Positions 9,609 to 17,700 of a stretch of 64,000 nt of DNA are shown here, piece by piece. Origin of the DNA: Nocardioides alkalitolerans DSM 16699 (GTDB lineage: Bacteria; Actinomycetota; Actinomycetes; Propionibacteriales; Nocardioidaceae); contig NZ_AUFN01000010.1 of NCBI RefSeq assembly GCF_000426525.1, forward strand, positions 930,001 through 994,000, given 5' to 3'. Under the pieces are notes generated by a model. The model had not been told where the DNA came from. It made no database searches and saw nothing but the letters and a program-made list of their open reading frames with translations. Both the position numbers and the translations under genes were made by a program. Each line of letters begins with the position of its first letter. The first letter of the stretch is position 1.

Positions 9609-10838
9609 TCAGGCCAGCCAGGCCCGCAGGCGGGCGGACACCTCGGGGTGGTTGAGCAGGCCGAAGTGCCCGGTGCCGCCGACGTGCAGCGTCTCGACGT
9701 CCACCTCGGAGAACAGGTCGTCCCCCGCCCGGCCGCGGCGTCCGTACGCCGACTGCTCGCGCACCAGCAGGTCGCCCAAGCCGGCCCCCACCGGGTGCCG
9801 CGGCGAGCGGCTGAGCGTGGCGGAGACGAGCCGGTAGCGGGCGTGCGGCAGCGCCGGGACGTCGTGGGCGAGCCCGTCGACGAGGTCGCGGATGCCCTCG
9901 GAGCGCTGGTCGAGGATGCGCCCGAACGCCCCGGTCTCCGCGAACCGCCCGAGCGCGTCGCTGCCGTGGCCGACGATGCCCGCGAGCGGGGCACCGCGGT
10001 GCGGGGTGCCCAGCGTGACGACGTCGGTGACGCGGTCGGCCCAGGCCGGCGCGGGGCCGCCCCCGTGCTCGGCGGCGACCACGGCGGACGCCGCCCGCAC
10101 CACGAGACCGCCCATGGAGTGGCCCACCAGCGCGATCCGCTCCACGTCCACCGGCCACGCCTCGACGAGCCGGTCGAGCAGGGAGGCGAGCCCGACCCCG
10201 TTGGCCCGCAGCGGCAGGCCGGAGTTCATGCGCAGCAGCACCGGGGTCCACCCGTCGTCGGCGAGCTCCTCGACGTACGTCGTGCCGCGCTCCTCGCGGT
10301 GCAGGCCCCAGGCCGCCTCGCTCTCGCCGAGGCCGTGCAGCAGGACGACCAGGCGTGGGCCCGCGGTCGGGTACGCCGCGGCCAGCGCGTCCGGGTCGAG
10401 GGGCACGTCGCGACCCGCGGCGCGCACCGAGAACGGGATGGCCAGACGGCTGGCCTCGGCGTCGAGCCGGTCGCCGATCAGGCCGTTGACCGCCGCCCGC
10501 ACGAGGGCGCCGGCGGGTCGCGCCTCGAGTCGCGGCCCGACCCCGGCGTCCGCGAGGGCGCCGACGCCGCGCGCGGCGCCGCGCAACGACCCGCCCACGG
10601 CGGCGTACACGGCTCCCGCGACGGCGTCGTGGCCGGGGCGCAGCGCCCGGGCGACCCCGCCCGTGCCGGCGGAGGCGGCGCCGTACACGCGGTCGGCCAC
10701 GGCGCGGTGGGTGTCGCGCACGGACCCCACCACGAGCTCGTCGGCCACCTCGAGCAGGAGCGCGAGGGCGTCGAGGACGCCGGGGCCGGCCGGGGCGGTG
10801 GCGCGCGGCGGGTCGGGCAGGGGGGCGGGCACGGACAT
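9609..10838 (-). CDS. Alpha/beta hydrolase, lipase-like
   Basis: A 409-residue protein. The N-terminal 130 residues, rich in Ala, Arg and Val, match no domain I recognise. An alpha/beta-hydrolase domain follows, with [15 protein letters not shown] (oxyanion strand) and the nucleophile elbow [11 protein letters not shown], then [13 protein letters not shown]. Near the C-terminus, [17 protein letters not shown] supplies the catalytic histidine. TPHRGAP after the elbow is typical of PGAP1/lipase-like esterases. The substrate is unknown. No signal peptide is evident, so it is probably cytoplasmic. ATG 10838 is preceded by a G-rich site (GGGGGC). The gene is divergent from the FHA-like gene and stands between the clp operon and the secretion locus; a role in that locus is possible but unproven. 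Confidence 0.85.
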   Translation of the reverse strand: MSVPAPLPDPPRATAPAGPGVLDALALLLEVADELVVGSVRDTHRAVADRVYGAASAGTGGVARALRPGHDAVAGAVYAAVGGSLRGAARGVGALADAGVGPRLEARPAGALVRAAVNGLIGDRLDAEASRLAIPFSVRAAGRDVPLDPDALAAAYPTAGPRLVVLLHGLGESEAAWGLHREERGTTYVEELADDGWTPVLLRMNSGLPLRANGVGLASLLDRLVEAWPVDVERIALVGHSMGGLVVRAASAVVAAEHGGGPAPAWADRVTDVVTLGTPHRGAPLAGIVGHGSDALGRFAETGAFGRILDQRSEGIRDLVDGLAHDVPALPHARYRLVSATLSRSPRHPVGAGLGDLLVREQSAYGRRGRAGDDLFSEVDVETLHVGGTGHFGLLNHPEVSARLRAWLA

Positions 10839-10992
10839 GCCCCCAGGGTCCGCCGCGCGCGCGAGCAGGTCAAGAGATCCGGTGCACACCCGTCCACCGA
10901 ACCGGCTCAACCGGCTCGGTCGGGCCGCATCGTCCCTGGTGAACGGCCTGCATGGGGGCCCGACCCCTGGTCAGGTGTGGTTGGATCGACAC

Positions 10993-11850
10993 ATGCTGCG
11001 GGTGACGCTGAGAGGCGCCGGACTGCCGACGGTGACCCTGGGCTCGGGGGAGACCCTGTTCTTCGGTCGCTCTCCCGACCACGCCGTCCCGGACGACACG
11101 CCCGAGAATGCCCTGCGCGTGACCGCGATCGCGCTCCCCCGCTGCGCCCCCCACGTCTCGCGGGTGCTCGGCGAGCTGATCGTCGGCGAGGAGATCGCCC
11201 GGCTGCGCTGGCACGGGTCCGGCGAGACCCAGGTCTCCAGCCTGTTCGACGCCCCCGGTGGCGCGCGGCGCGTGACGCTCGCCGAGGGCATGTCCCTGCT
11301 GCTCGACGAGGGCGAGAACCAGCTCGTCGTCATGCGGGGTCGGGTCGGCTCGGGCGCCGAGGGCACCTACGACGACCTGTCGATCGTCGTCGACGTGACC
11401 CTCAGCGGCAGCGGTCCCGTCGTCACGCTCCCCCGCCCCGGGGTGGACGAGGAGGACGTCGACGCCGGCGCCACCGCCCCCGCGCCGCACCTGCCGCCGC
11501 TCAGCCGCGAGTGGTACGTCGCACTCGCTCTCTCCGAGCCGTGGCTGACCGGCACCGACGACTACCCGCGTCCCCCGTCGAACCGCGAGATCTACGAGCG
11601 CGTGCTGCACTGGCACGGCTACGCCTGGAACCTCGAGCGCGCCCAGCGGGTCGACGACGCCATCCGCTCGATCTCCGCGCTGGCCTTCGGTCCGCGCGAC
11701 GACCCCTTCCGTGCGGGCACGGGACGGGCCCAGAACGTCCGCTTCGCGATCGGCCGACGCACCGCCGAGGTCCAGCTGGTGACCGCGGACGACCTGGATC
11801 GCGTCGAACGGGCCGCCACGCGGCGGAACGTTCCACCCCGGCAGCCCTAG
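10993..11850 (+). CDS. FHA-like protein at the head of the type VII-like locus
   Basis: A 285-residue soluble protein. The N-terminal about 130 residues look like a divergent FHA fold: LFFGRSPDHAVPDD provides the GR-S element and a later strand region has CAPHVSRVLGELIVGEE. The usual NG of phosphothreonine binders is absent, so binding may differ or be lost. The C-terminal half has SREWYVALALSEPWL and a helical stretch (PSNREIYERVLHWHGY) that resembles a winged helix-like extension seen in actinobacterial FHA proteins. It begins the plus-strand run that leads to the WXG100 genes and the motor ATPase. With the kinase at the far end of the locus, it is a candidate phospho-dependent adaptor. The assignment is from motifs only. 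Confidence 0.7.
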   Translation: MLRVTLRGAGLPTVTLGSGETLFFGRSPDHAVPDDTPENALRVTAIALPRCAPHVSRVLGELIVGEEIARLRWHGSGETQVSSLFDAPGGARRVTLAEGMSLLLDEGENQLVVMRGRVGSGAEGTYDDLSIVVDVTLSGSGPVVTLPRPGVDEEDVDAGATAPAPHLPPLSREWYVALALSEPWLTGTDDYPRPPSNREIYERVLHWHGYAWNLERAQRVDDAIRSISALAFGPRDDPFRAGTGRAQNVRFAIGRRTAEVQLVTADDLDRVERAATRRNVPPRQP

Positions 11851-11954
11851 CCCGCCGCCCCCGGTCTTCCTAGCCTCCTGGCACGAGCATCCCCGCGGCC
11901 GCGCGTCGCGGCCCGCCAGCAGAGACCGCCAGCCACCGCCAGGGAGGACCCACC

Positions 11955-12230
11955 ATGAGCAGCAGCTCCAGCATGCAGGGCATGGACACCGAGTACGCCC
12001 GCAACGTCGGCCAGAACATGGGCGAGCAGGCCGGCCAGGTGGCCGGCGTCGTCTCCAGCATCAGCGCCATGATCTCGGGCCTGAAGTGGGAGGGGCCCGA
12101 CCGCAGCGGCTTCGAGAGCGACTGGACGGGATCGTTCGCGCCCAGCGCCAACGCGGCCTCCGAGTCCCTCTCCGAGCAGGGCCGCGTGCTCTGCGTGCAC
12201 GCCGACCGCCAGGACGAGGCCAGCGGCTGA
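11955..12230 (+). CDS. WXG100-like small secreted protein
   Basis: A 91-residue protein with the size and helix-turn-helix pattern of WXG100 (EsxA-type) substrates. The central turn is LKWEGPDRSGFESDW, so the motif is W-E-G. It has no N-terminal signal peptide, as expected for this family. AGGGAGG upstream of ATG 11955 is a strong ribosome site. The C-terminus ends VHADRQDEASG after a cysteine. The YxxxD/E export signal known from mycobacterial partners is not present, so the partner in the export dimer may carry it, or the signal may differ. It is followed by a hairpin and then by a larger WXG100-like fusion protein. Confidence 0.82.
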   Translation: MSSSSSMQGMDTEYARNVGQNMGEQAGQVAGVVSSISAMISGLKWEGPDRSGFESDWTGSFAPSANAASESLSEQGRVLCVHADRQDEASG

Positions 12231-12273
12231 TCCCTGCCCGTCCCCGCCGTCGTCACCCGCACGTCCCCGCACC

Positions 12274-12308
12274 GGGGCCGGCCGCCTCCCACCGAGGCCG
12301 CCGGCCCC
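12274..12308 (+). terminator. Hairpin after the first WXG100 gene
   Basis: Arms 12274-12287 and 12295-12308 (14 bases, one mismatch) surround CCCACCG, 44 bases past the stop. The following 12320-12400 stretch is made of imperfect AGCGGCCCC units plus a second small hairpin (CCGCCCC/GGGGCGG, 12378-12394). The gap 12231-12510 therefore holds terminator-like structure and the leader of the next gene, and no gene. Confidence 0.6.
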
Positions 12309-12510
12309 GTTCGCGTTCCCAGCGGCCCCCGAGCGGCCCCAGAGCGGCCCCCGAGCCGCCCCCGAACCGCCCCGGAGCCGCCCCGACGGGGCGGAACCTT
12401 CCACCCGCGCAGCTCTCGACCCGGTGCTCGACGCCGCCCTAGCGTCCTGCTCACACCGACCGACACGGCCCGGCACGGACCGGACCGGCGACCGACCGAA
12501 GGAGGGGACG

Positions 12511-14217
12511 ATGGCTTTTCTCGGAGCAGACACCGACGAACTCCGCGAGGCTGCGCAGAAGTGCCAGGAGGGCAAGGAGACCACCGACCAGGTGATCACG
12601 TTCGTCCGAGCCCTCATCGCGATGCTCCGGGCGGCCTCGTTCTTCACCGGCGGCGCCAGCGCGGCCTACGCCACGTTCCTCGAGACCCAGGTCCTGCCCT
12701 GGCTGCAGAAGATCTCGATGGCCCTCGGCATGTTCGCCCAGGTGCTCGGCGCCAACGCCGAGGCCCAGGACCAGGTGAGCGCCGGCGAGACGGTCGACTT
12801 CAGCACGCTGCCGAAGTACACGAGCCCCCTGCAGTCCGAGTCGCCGCTGACGAAGTTCGACGGCCCGGCCATCGCCCCCACGCAGCCGCTGATGCCCGGC
12901 ACCCCGGGCACGACGACCACGACCACGTCGAGCACGACCACGACGGCCGACGGCGTCACCATCCCCGGCACCACGACCACGACGACCAGCCCGCTCGGCG
13001 GGGGCGGCGGCCTCAGCGCCCAGCCCGTGCCGGCGATCACGACGCCGGGCTCCGGGCCCGACTCGCTGCTGCGGACCGCGGCGCCGACCACGGCGTCGTC
13101 CACCCCCGAGCTCGGCGGCGCGCTGCCGACCGGGGTCTCCGGCTCCACCGGGGGCGGCACGGGTGGCGGCACGGGTGGCGGCCTCGGCAGCGGGTCCGGC
13201 GGCGGCACCGGCGGCGGCACGGGTGGAGGCACCGGTGGCGGCAGCGCTCCGGCGCTGGGCTCCGGCAGCATCGACGGACGCTCGGTGCCCGAGGGCGCCC
13301 CGGTGTCGAGCAGCACGGGCGTCACCCCCACCGGCGGCGCCATCCCCGGCGCCGACTCGCTCGGCACCCCGGCGCTCAACCCGACCGGCGACTCGCTCAC
13401 CACCAGCGGCGATCGCCCGTCGTACGGCGCGGCAGCCGGGCTGGCGGGCGGCGCGGCCGCCCTCGGCCTGGGCGGAGCGGCCCTGGCCAGCCGTGGGCAG
13501 GGTGGCGACTCCGCCATCGAGAAGCTCGTCGGCGAGAACGGTCGCGGCAGCCGCGGCGAGGGCGTCAAGGAGCTGCAGCAGCGGCTCACGGCGTCGGGCT
13601 ACGACACCCAGGGCACCGACGGGCAGTGGGGCGGCAAGACCCAGGCGGCCTACGAGGCCTGGCGCGCCGACCACCCGCAGCAGATCGCGCAGGGCACCGG
13701 CTTCACGGCCCCGAGCGGCTACGACTACAACCAGATCACGGGCGTGCAGGGCAACCGCAACGTCACCCCCGAGTTCCTCCGTGAGCTCGAGGGCGTGGCG
13801 GGCCGCATCGGCGCCCAGCCGGAGCACCTGCTGGCGACGATGAGCTTCGAGACCGGCGGCCGGTTCAGCACCGACGTCGTCAACCCGCGCAGCGGCGCCA
13901 CCGGGCTGATCCAGTTCATGCCCGACACCGCGGCCGGCCTGGGCACGAGCACCGAGGCCCTCTCCCGCATGACGCCCACGGAGCAGCTCTCGTACGTCGA
14001 GCGCTACTTCGAGCCCCACCGCGGTCGCGTCGGCGACCTCGAGGGCGTCTACACCAGCGTCCTCGGCGGACGTCCGATGGACGCCGAGACGACGATGTTC
14101 AGCCAGGGCACGCAGTCCTACCACCAGAACCGCGAGCTGGACATCAACGGCGACGGCCGCATCACGGCCGCCGAGGCCACCTCCCACGTCCGCAGCCGCA
14201 TGGGAGGCAGCAACTGA
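12511..14217 (+). CDS. WXG100-like protein fused to PG-binding and transglycosylase-like domains
   Basis: 568 residues; ATG 12511 is chosen for its GGAGGGG site, since the frame upstream is non-coding. Residues 1-105 form a helical region resembling a WXG100 or ESX-secreted N-terminus, ending GANAEAQDQVSAGE. Residues about 115-340 are low-complexity Thr/Pro/Gly, including Thr runs and GGGTGGGTGGG repeats, with a hydrophobic stretch near 307-327. A peptidoglycan-binding-1-like unit (GVKELQQRLTASGYDTQGTD) lies at about 348-390. A lysozyme-like transglycosylase region lies at 419-525, with the likely catalytic Glu in TMSFETGG and the motif SGATGLIQFMPDTA. The EF-hand loop DINGDGRITAAE is near 543-554. 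It has no Sec signal. I infer a cell-wall hydrolase exported by the neighbouring system. Confidence 0.82.
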   Translation: MAFLGADTDELREAAQKCQEGKETTDQVITFVRALIAMLRAASFFTGGASAAYATFLETQVLPWLQKISMALGMFAQVLGANAEAQDQVSAGETVDFSTLPKYTSPLQSESPLTKFDGPAIAPTQPLMPGTPGTTTTTTSSTTTTADGVTIPGTTTTTTSPLGGGGGLSAQPVPAITTPGSGPDSLLRTAAPTTASSTPELGGALPTGVSGSTGGGTGGGTGGGLGSGSGGGTGGGTGGGTGGGSAPALGSGSIDGRSVPEGAPVSSSTGVTPTGGAIPGADSLGTPALNPTGDSLTTSGDRPSYGAAAGLAGGAAALGLGGAALASRGQGGDSAIEKLVGENGRGSRGEGVKELQQRLTASGYDTQGTDGQWGGKTQAAYEAWRADHPQQIAQGTGFTAPSGYDYNQITGVQGNRNVTPEFLRELEGVAGRIGAQPEHLLATMSFETGGRFSTDVVNPRSGATGLIQFMPDTAAGLGTSTEALSRMTPTEQLSYVERYFEPHRGRVGDLEGVYTSVLGGRPMDAETTMFSQGTQSYHQNRELDINGDGRITAAEATSHVRSRMGGSN

Positions 14218-14333
14218 GCGACGACCACCTGCCGCGTCCCTCGGGCGCACGCCGCAGCACCAGCCTCAACCCGCTTCACCAGTCACGCACACACATCTGA
14301 CCCACGAGTCACGAAACGAGAAGGAGCACCGCC

Positions 14334-14597
14334 ATGGCCATGAAGGGTATGGACATCGAGGGTGGCCGTCAGTCGGCCCAGCAGATCACCCAGGGCGCCG
14401 GCGAGCTGGAGCAGCTCACGGCCCGCCTCACCCAGTCGCTCGAGAGCTTCGAGTGGGTCGGCCCCGACGCCGAGCGCACCCGCACGTCGTGGAACTCCGA
14501 GTACCGCACCATGCTCACGCAGGTCGTCGCCCAGCTGAACGACTTCTCCACGCTGATCAACAACCAGGCGCAGGAGCAGGAGCAGGTCTCCGCCTGA
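14334..14597 (+). CDS. WXG100 family protein
   Basis: An 87-residue protein of classic WXG100 build: helix, W-V-G turn (ESFEWVGPDAERTRTSW), helix. ATG 14334 has GAGAAGGAG upstream. The tail NNQAQEQEQVSA resembles the ends of the WXG-like regions in the two preceding genes. It lacks YxxxD/E. It lies 203 bases before the motor ATPase gene, after which WXG100 proteins are usually named as substrates. A strong terminator behind it probably makes this gene much more highly expressed than the ATPase, as is common for ESX substrates. It may pair with the 91-residue protein as a heterodimer or form homodimers. Confidence 0.9.
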   Translation: MAMKGMDIEGGRQSAQQITQGAGELEQLTARLTQSLESFEWVGPDAERTRTSWNSEYRTMLTQVVAQLNDFSTLINNQAQEQEQVSA

Positions 14598-14631
14598 CCT
14601 GCCCGGCCCGGCCGACCCCGCCGGGCCGCTC

Positions 14632-14660
14632 GGGGGCCACCGGCATCGCCGGTGGCCCCC
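14632..14660 (+). terminator. Strong hairpin between WXG100 gene and motor ATPase gene
   Basis: Perfect 13-base arms GGGGGCCACCGGC (14632-14644) and GCCGGTGGCCCCC (14648-14660) enclose ATC. It lies 34 bases after the WXG100 stop. It would end or attenuate transcription before the large ATPase gene, whose promoter or read-through supply must lie in 14661-14799. Confidence 0.85.
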
Positions 14661-14799
14661 GTTCGCGTTCCCCGTTCGCGCACCGGTGACGTCGTCGTCC
14701 CCGCAGCGTCACCCGCGCGATCGCCGCAGGATTGAACGTCGTCATCGCGGGGTAGTCCGCACCCGGGTCCCAACCGGACGAGCGAGGAAGGAGCAGTCC

Positions 14800-17700
14800 G
14801 TGCAGCAGTGGACGCTCTCGCTGGCCACTCCCCCGGAGTCCGGGCTGCCGTCGGTCGACGTCGCCGTCAACGCGAAGGACGAGGCCACCGTCGCCGACCT
14901 GGCCCGCGCCTTCGGCCGCCACCTCGCGCCCCACCAGACGAACCTGATGCTCGTGCCGGTCGACGGCGGCCACCCGTGGCCCGCCGACCGCGCGGTCGCC
15001 GACTGCGGCCTGCGCACCGGCGACCTCCTCGACGTCGTCACCGCGCCCGCCTCGTGGCTCCACCGGTCGAGCTCGACAGCGCGGCCCCGCGCGGTCCTGC
15101 GGGTCACCGAGGGCCCCGACAGCGGGCAGCGCCTGCCGATCCGCTCGAACTCCCTGACGCTCGGGCGCGCGACGACCTGCACCATGCGGCTCTCCGACCC
15201 GCTCGTCTCCCAGCAGCACGTGCGCGTCGTGCTCGGCACGCGCCCCACCGTGTACGACGCGGGCTCCGCCAACGGCACCACCATCGCCGGCGAGCAGGTC
15301 ACGACCGGTCGCGAGGTCGACTGGGGCACCCCGATCCGGCTCGGGCGCACCACCGTCGTGGTCGACCCGGGCGAGGTGCCGGTCGACGACACCGCCGTCT
15401 CGGTCTACCGGCCTCCGCGCTTCGGGGACCCGCTCCTGACCGAGGAGCTCGACGTGCCGCCGCCGCCCAACCGCAACCGGCCCTCGCCGCTGCCGTGGGC
15501 GATGCTGGCGCTCCCGATGATCATGGGCCTCGCGATCTTCGCGCGCTCGCGCACGTCGTACGCCCTCGTCTACATGCTCGCGTGGCCGATCATCGGCTAC
15601 CTCGGCTGGCGCCAGCAGCAGCGCGCCGCCAAGCGGCAGTTCGAGGAGGAGGCCGCCGAGTGGCGCACGGACGTCGACGGCATGCTCGCCGTGATCGACG
15701 ACCAGGCCCGCCGCCAGCGCGAGCAGTTCCACGACGACTACCCCGACGCCGAGACGCTGCGCACCCGCGCGGCCGGCCGCGACCCCTACCTCTGGGCCCG
15801 CAGCGAGACCCGGCAGGCGTTCCTCCACACGCGCCTCGGCATCGGCACCGTGCCGGCCATGCTGCGCGGCAGCATCAAGGAGGGCGGCGATCGACCCCTG
15901 CGCCGCGAGGTCGTGGCCCAGCTCGCCGAGCGCGACTCGCTGCCCGACATGCCGGTCATGGCCGATCTCACCGCCCACCCGCTGGTCGCGATGACCGGGG
16001 ACGCCGACGCCGTCGACGGGCTGGTGCGGGCCATGGTGTTGCGCCTGGCGTTCGACCACTCACCGTCCGACCTCACCGTGGCCGGCTGCTTCGGCCGGGG
16101 TCGGGCCCACCACGAGGCGTGGCTCCGCTGGCTGCCGCACGCGACCGTGCGCGTGGGCGGCGAGCCGCCCGTCGCCGTCGGTCCCCGGGCCGCCACCGCG
16201 CTGCTCGACCACCTCGCCAGCGAGGACGGCGGTCGCGGCCACACGCTCTGCATCGTCGACGAGGACGCGGGCATCCCCCGCCGTACCGTCGAGGCGGTGG
16301 CCTCGGTGGCCGCCCAACGCAACCTCCACCTGCTCTGGCTGGGTCGCACCCGCGCCGAGGTGCCGGCGGCCACGAGCCTGCTGGTCGACCTCTCCGACGG
16401 CAGCGTCAACATCGGCGACCGCGGCGGCGTCTCCCGGATCGAGACCCCCGACGAGGTGTCGCTCTCCCGGGCGTGGCGCAGCGCACGCACCATGACGTCG
16501 TACGTCGACGAGGCCGCCGTGCTGCCCGCCAGCACCGCGATCCCGTCGGTCGTCCGGCTGCCCGAGGTGAGCGGCGACCTGGAGGACCTCGACGACTCGG
16601 GGGCGGTGCTGCGCCGCTGGGGCGCCTCGCGCGGCCTGCGTGCCCAGATCGGCACCGGCATCGACGGCACCGTCACCATCGACCTCCGCGACGACGGCCC
16701 GCACGGCCTCGTCGCCGGCACCACGGGCTCCGGCAAGTCCGAGCTGCTGCAGACCCTGATCTGCTCGCTCGCCCTCAACAACTCCCCGGAGCGCATCAGC
16801 TTCCTGCTCGTCGACTACAAGGGCGGCGCCGCGTTCCGCGAGTGCGCCGACCTGCCCCACACGGTCGGCTACATCACCGACCTCACGCCCGCCCTCGTGC
16901 AGCGGGCGCTCACGTCCCTCGGCGCCGAGATCACCGCCCGCGAGCACCTCCTCGGCGAGTACGGCGTGAAGGACCTCGTGCAGCTCGAGCGCGAGCACCC
17001 GCAGGCGGCGCCGCCGAGCCTGCTCATCTGCGTCGACGAGTTCGCCGCGCTGAACGCGGAGGTGCCCGACTTCGTCGACGGGATGGTCAACATCGCCCAG
17101 CGCGGACGCTCCCTCGGCATGCACGTGCTCCTGGCGACGCAGCGCCCGGCCGGCGTCGTGACCGGCAACATCCGCGCCAACACCGACCTGCGGATCGCGC
17201 TGCGCGTGTCGAGCGCCGACGACTCGCGCGACGTCATCGACAGCCCCGAGGCGGCGCACATCTCGCGCCGCACGCCGGGTCGTGCCTGGCTGCGTCGGAC
17301 GGGCCACGGCACCGCCGAGCTCGTGCAGTCGGCCTGGACGGGAGCCCGTCAACCCATCGACGGCACCGGTTCGAAGGTGCACGTCTCGGCGTTCAGCGCC
17401 ACCGCCCCGCCGCGTGCCGACTCCCCCGGGGAGGCCCGGCTCGACCCCCGCTCCGACCTCGAGCGCTGCGTGACGACGATCGTCACCGCGTTCCGGCGCT
17501 CGGGCACCCCGCCGCCGCCCAAGCCCTGGCTCCCGCCCCTGCCGGCCGAGCTGCTGCTCGACGTCGACGACCTCGCCCGGGAGGCGGGCCGCCACCCCTC
17601 CGGCCACCTCTACGTCGGCGGCATGGACGACCCGGCCCACCAGCGCCAGCCGCGCCTCGAGGTCGACCTGACCTCCGTCGGACACCTGCTGGTGCACGGT

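Noticed and set aside
8863..10251. ClpP1 with a 250-residue N-terminal extension
   Set aside because: The extension is out-of-frame translation of the lipase-like gene; normal ClpP1 starts near 9486.
12900..13260. DNA satellite in the WXG-hydrolase fusion gene
   Set aside because: Repeats stay in frame as Thr and Gly runs of a linker; they are low-complexity coding sequence, with no frameshift.
12451..14250. 599-codon open frame antisense to the WXG-hydrolase fusion gene
   Set aside because: Shadow frame without domains; the plus-strand protein has a ribosome site and several recognisable domains.
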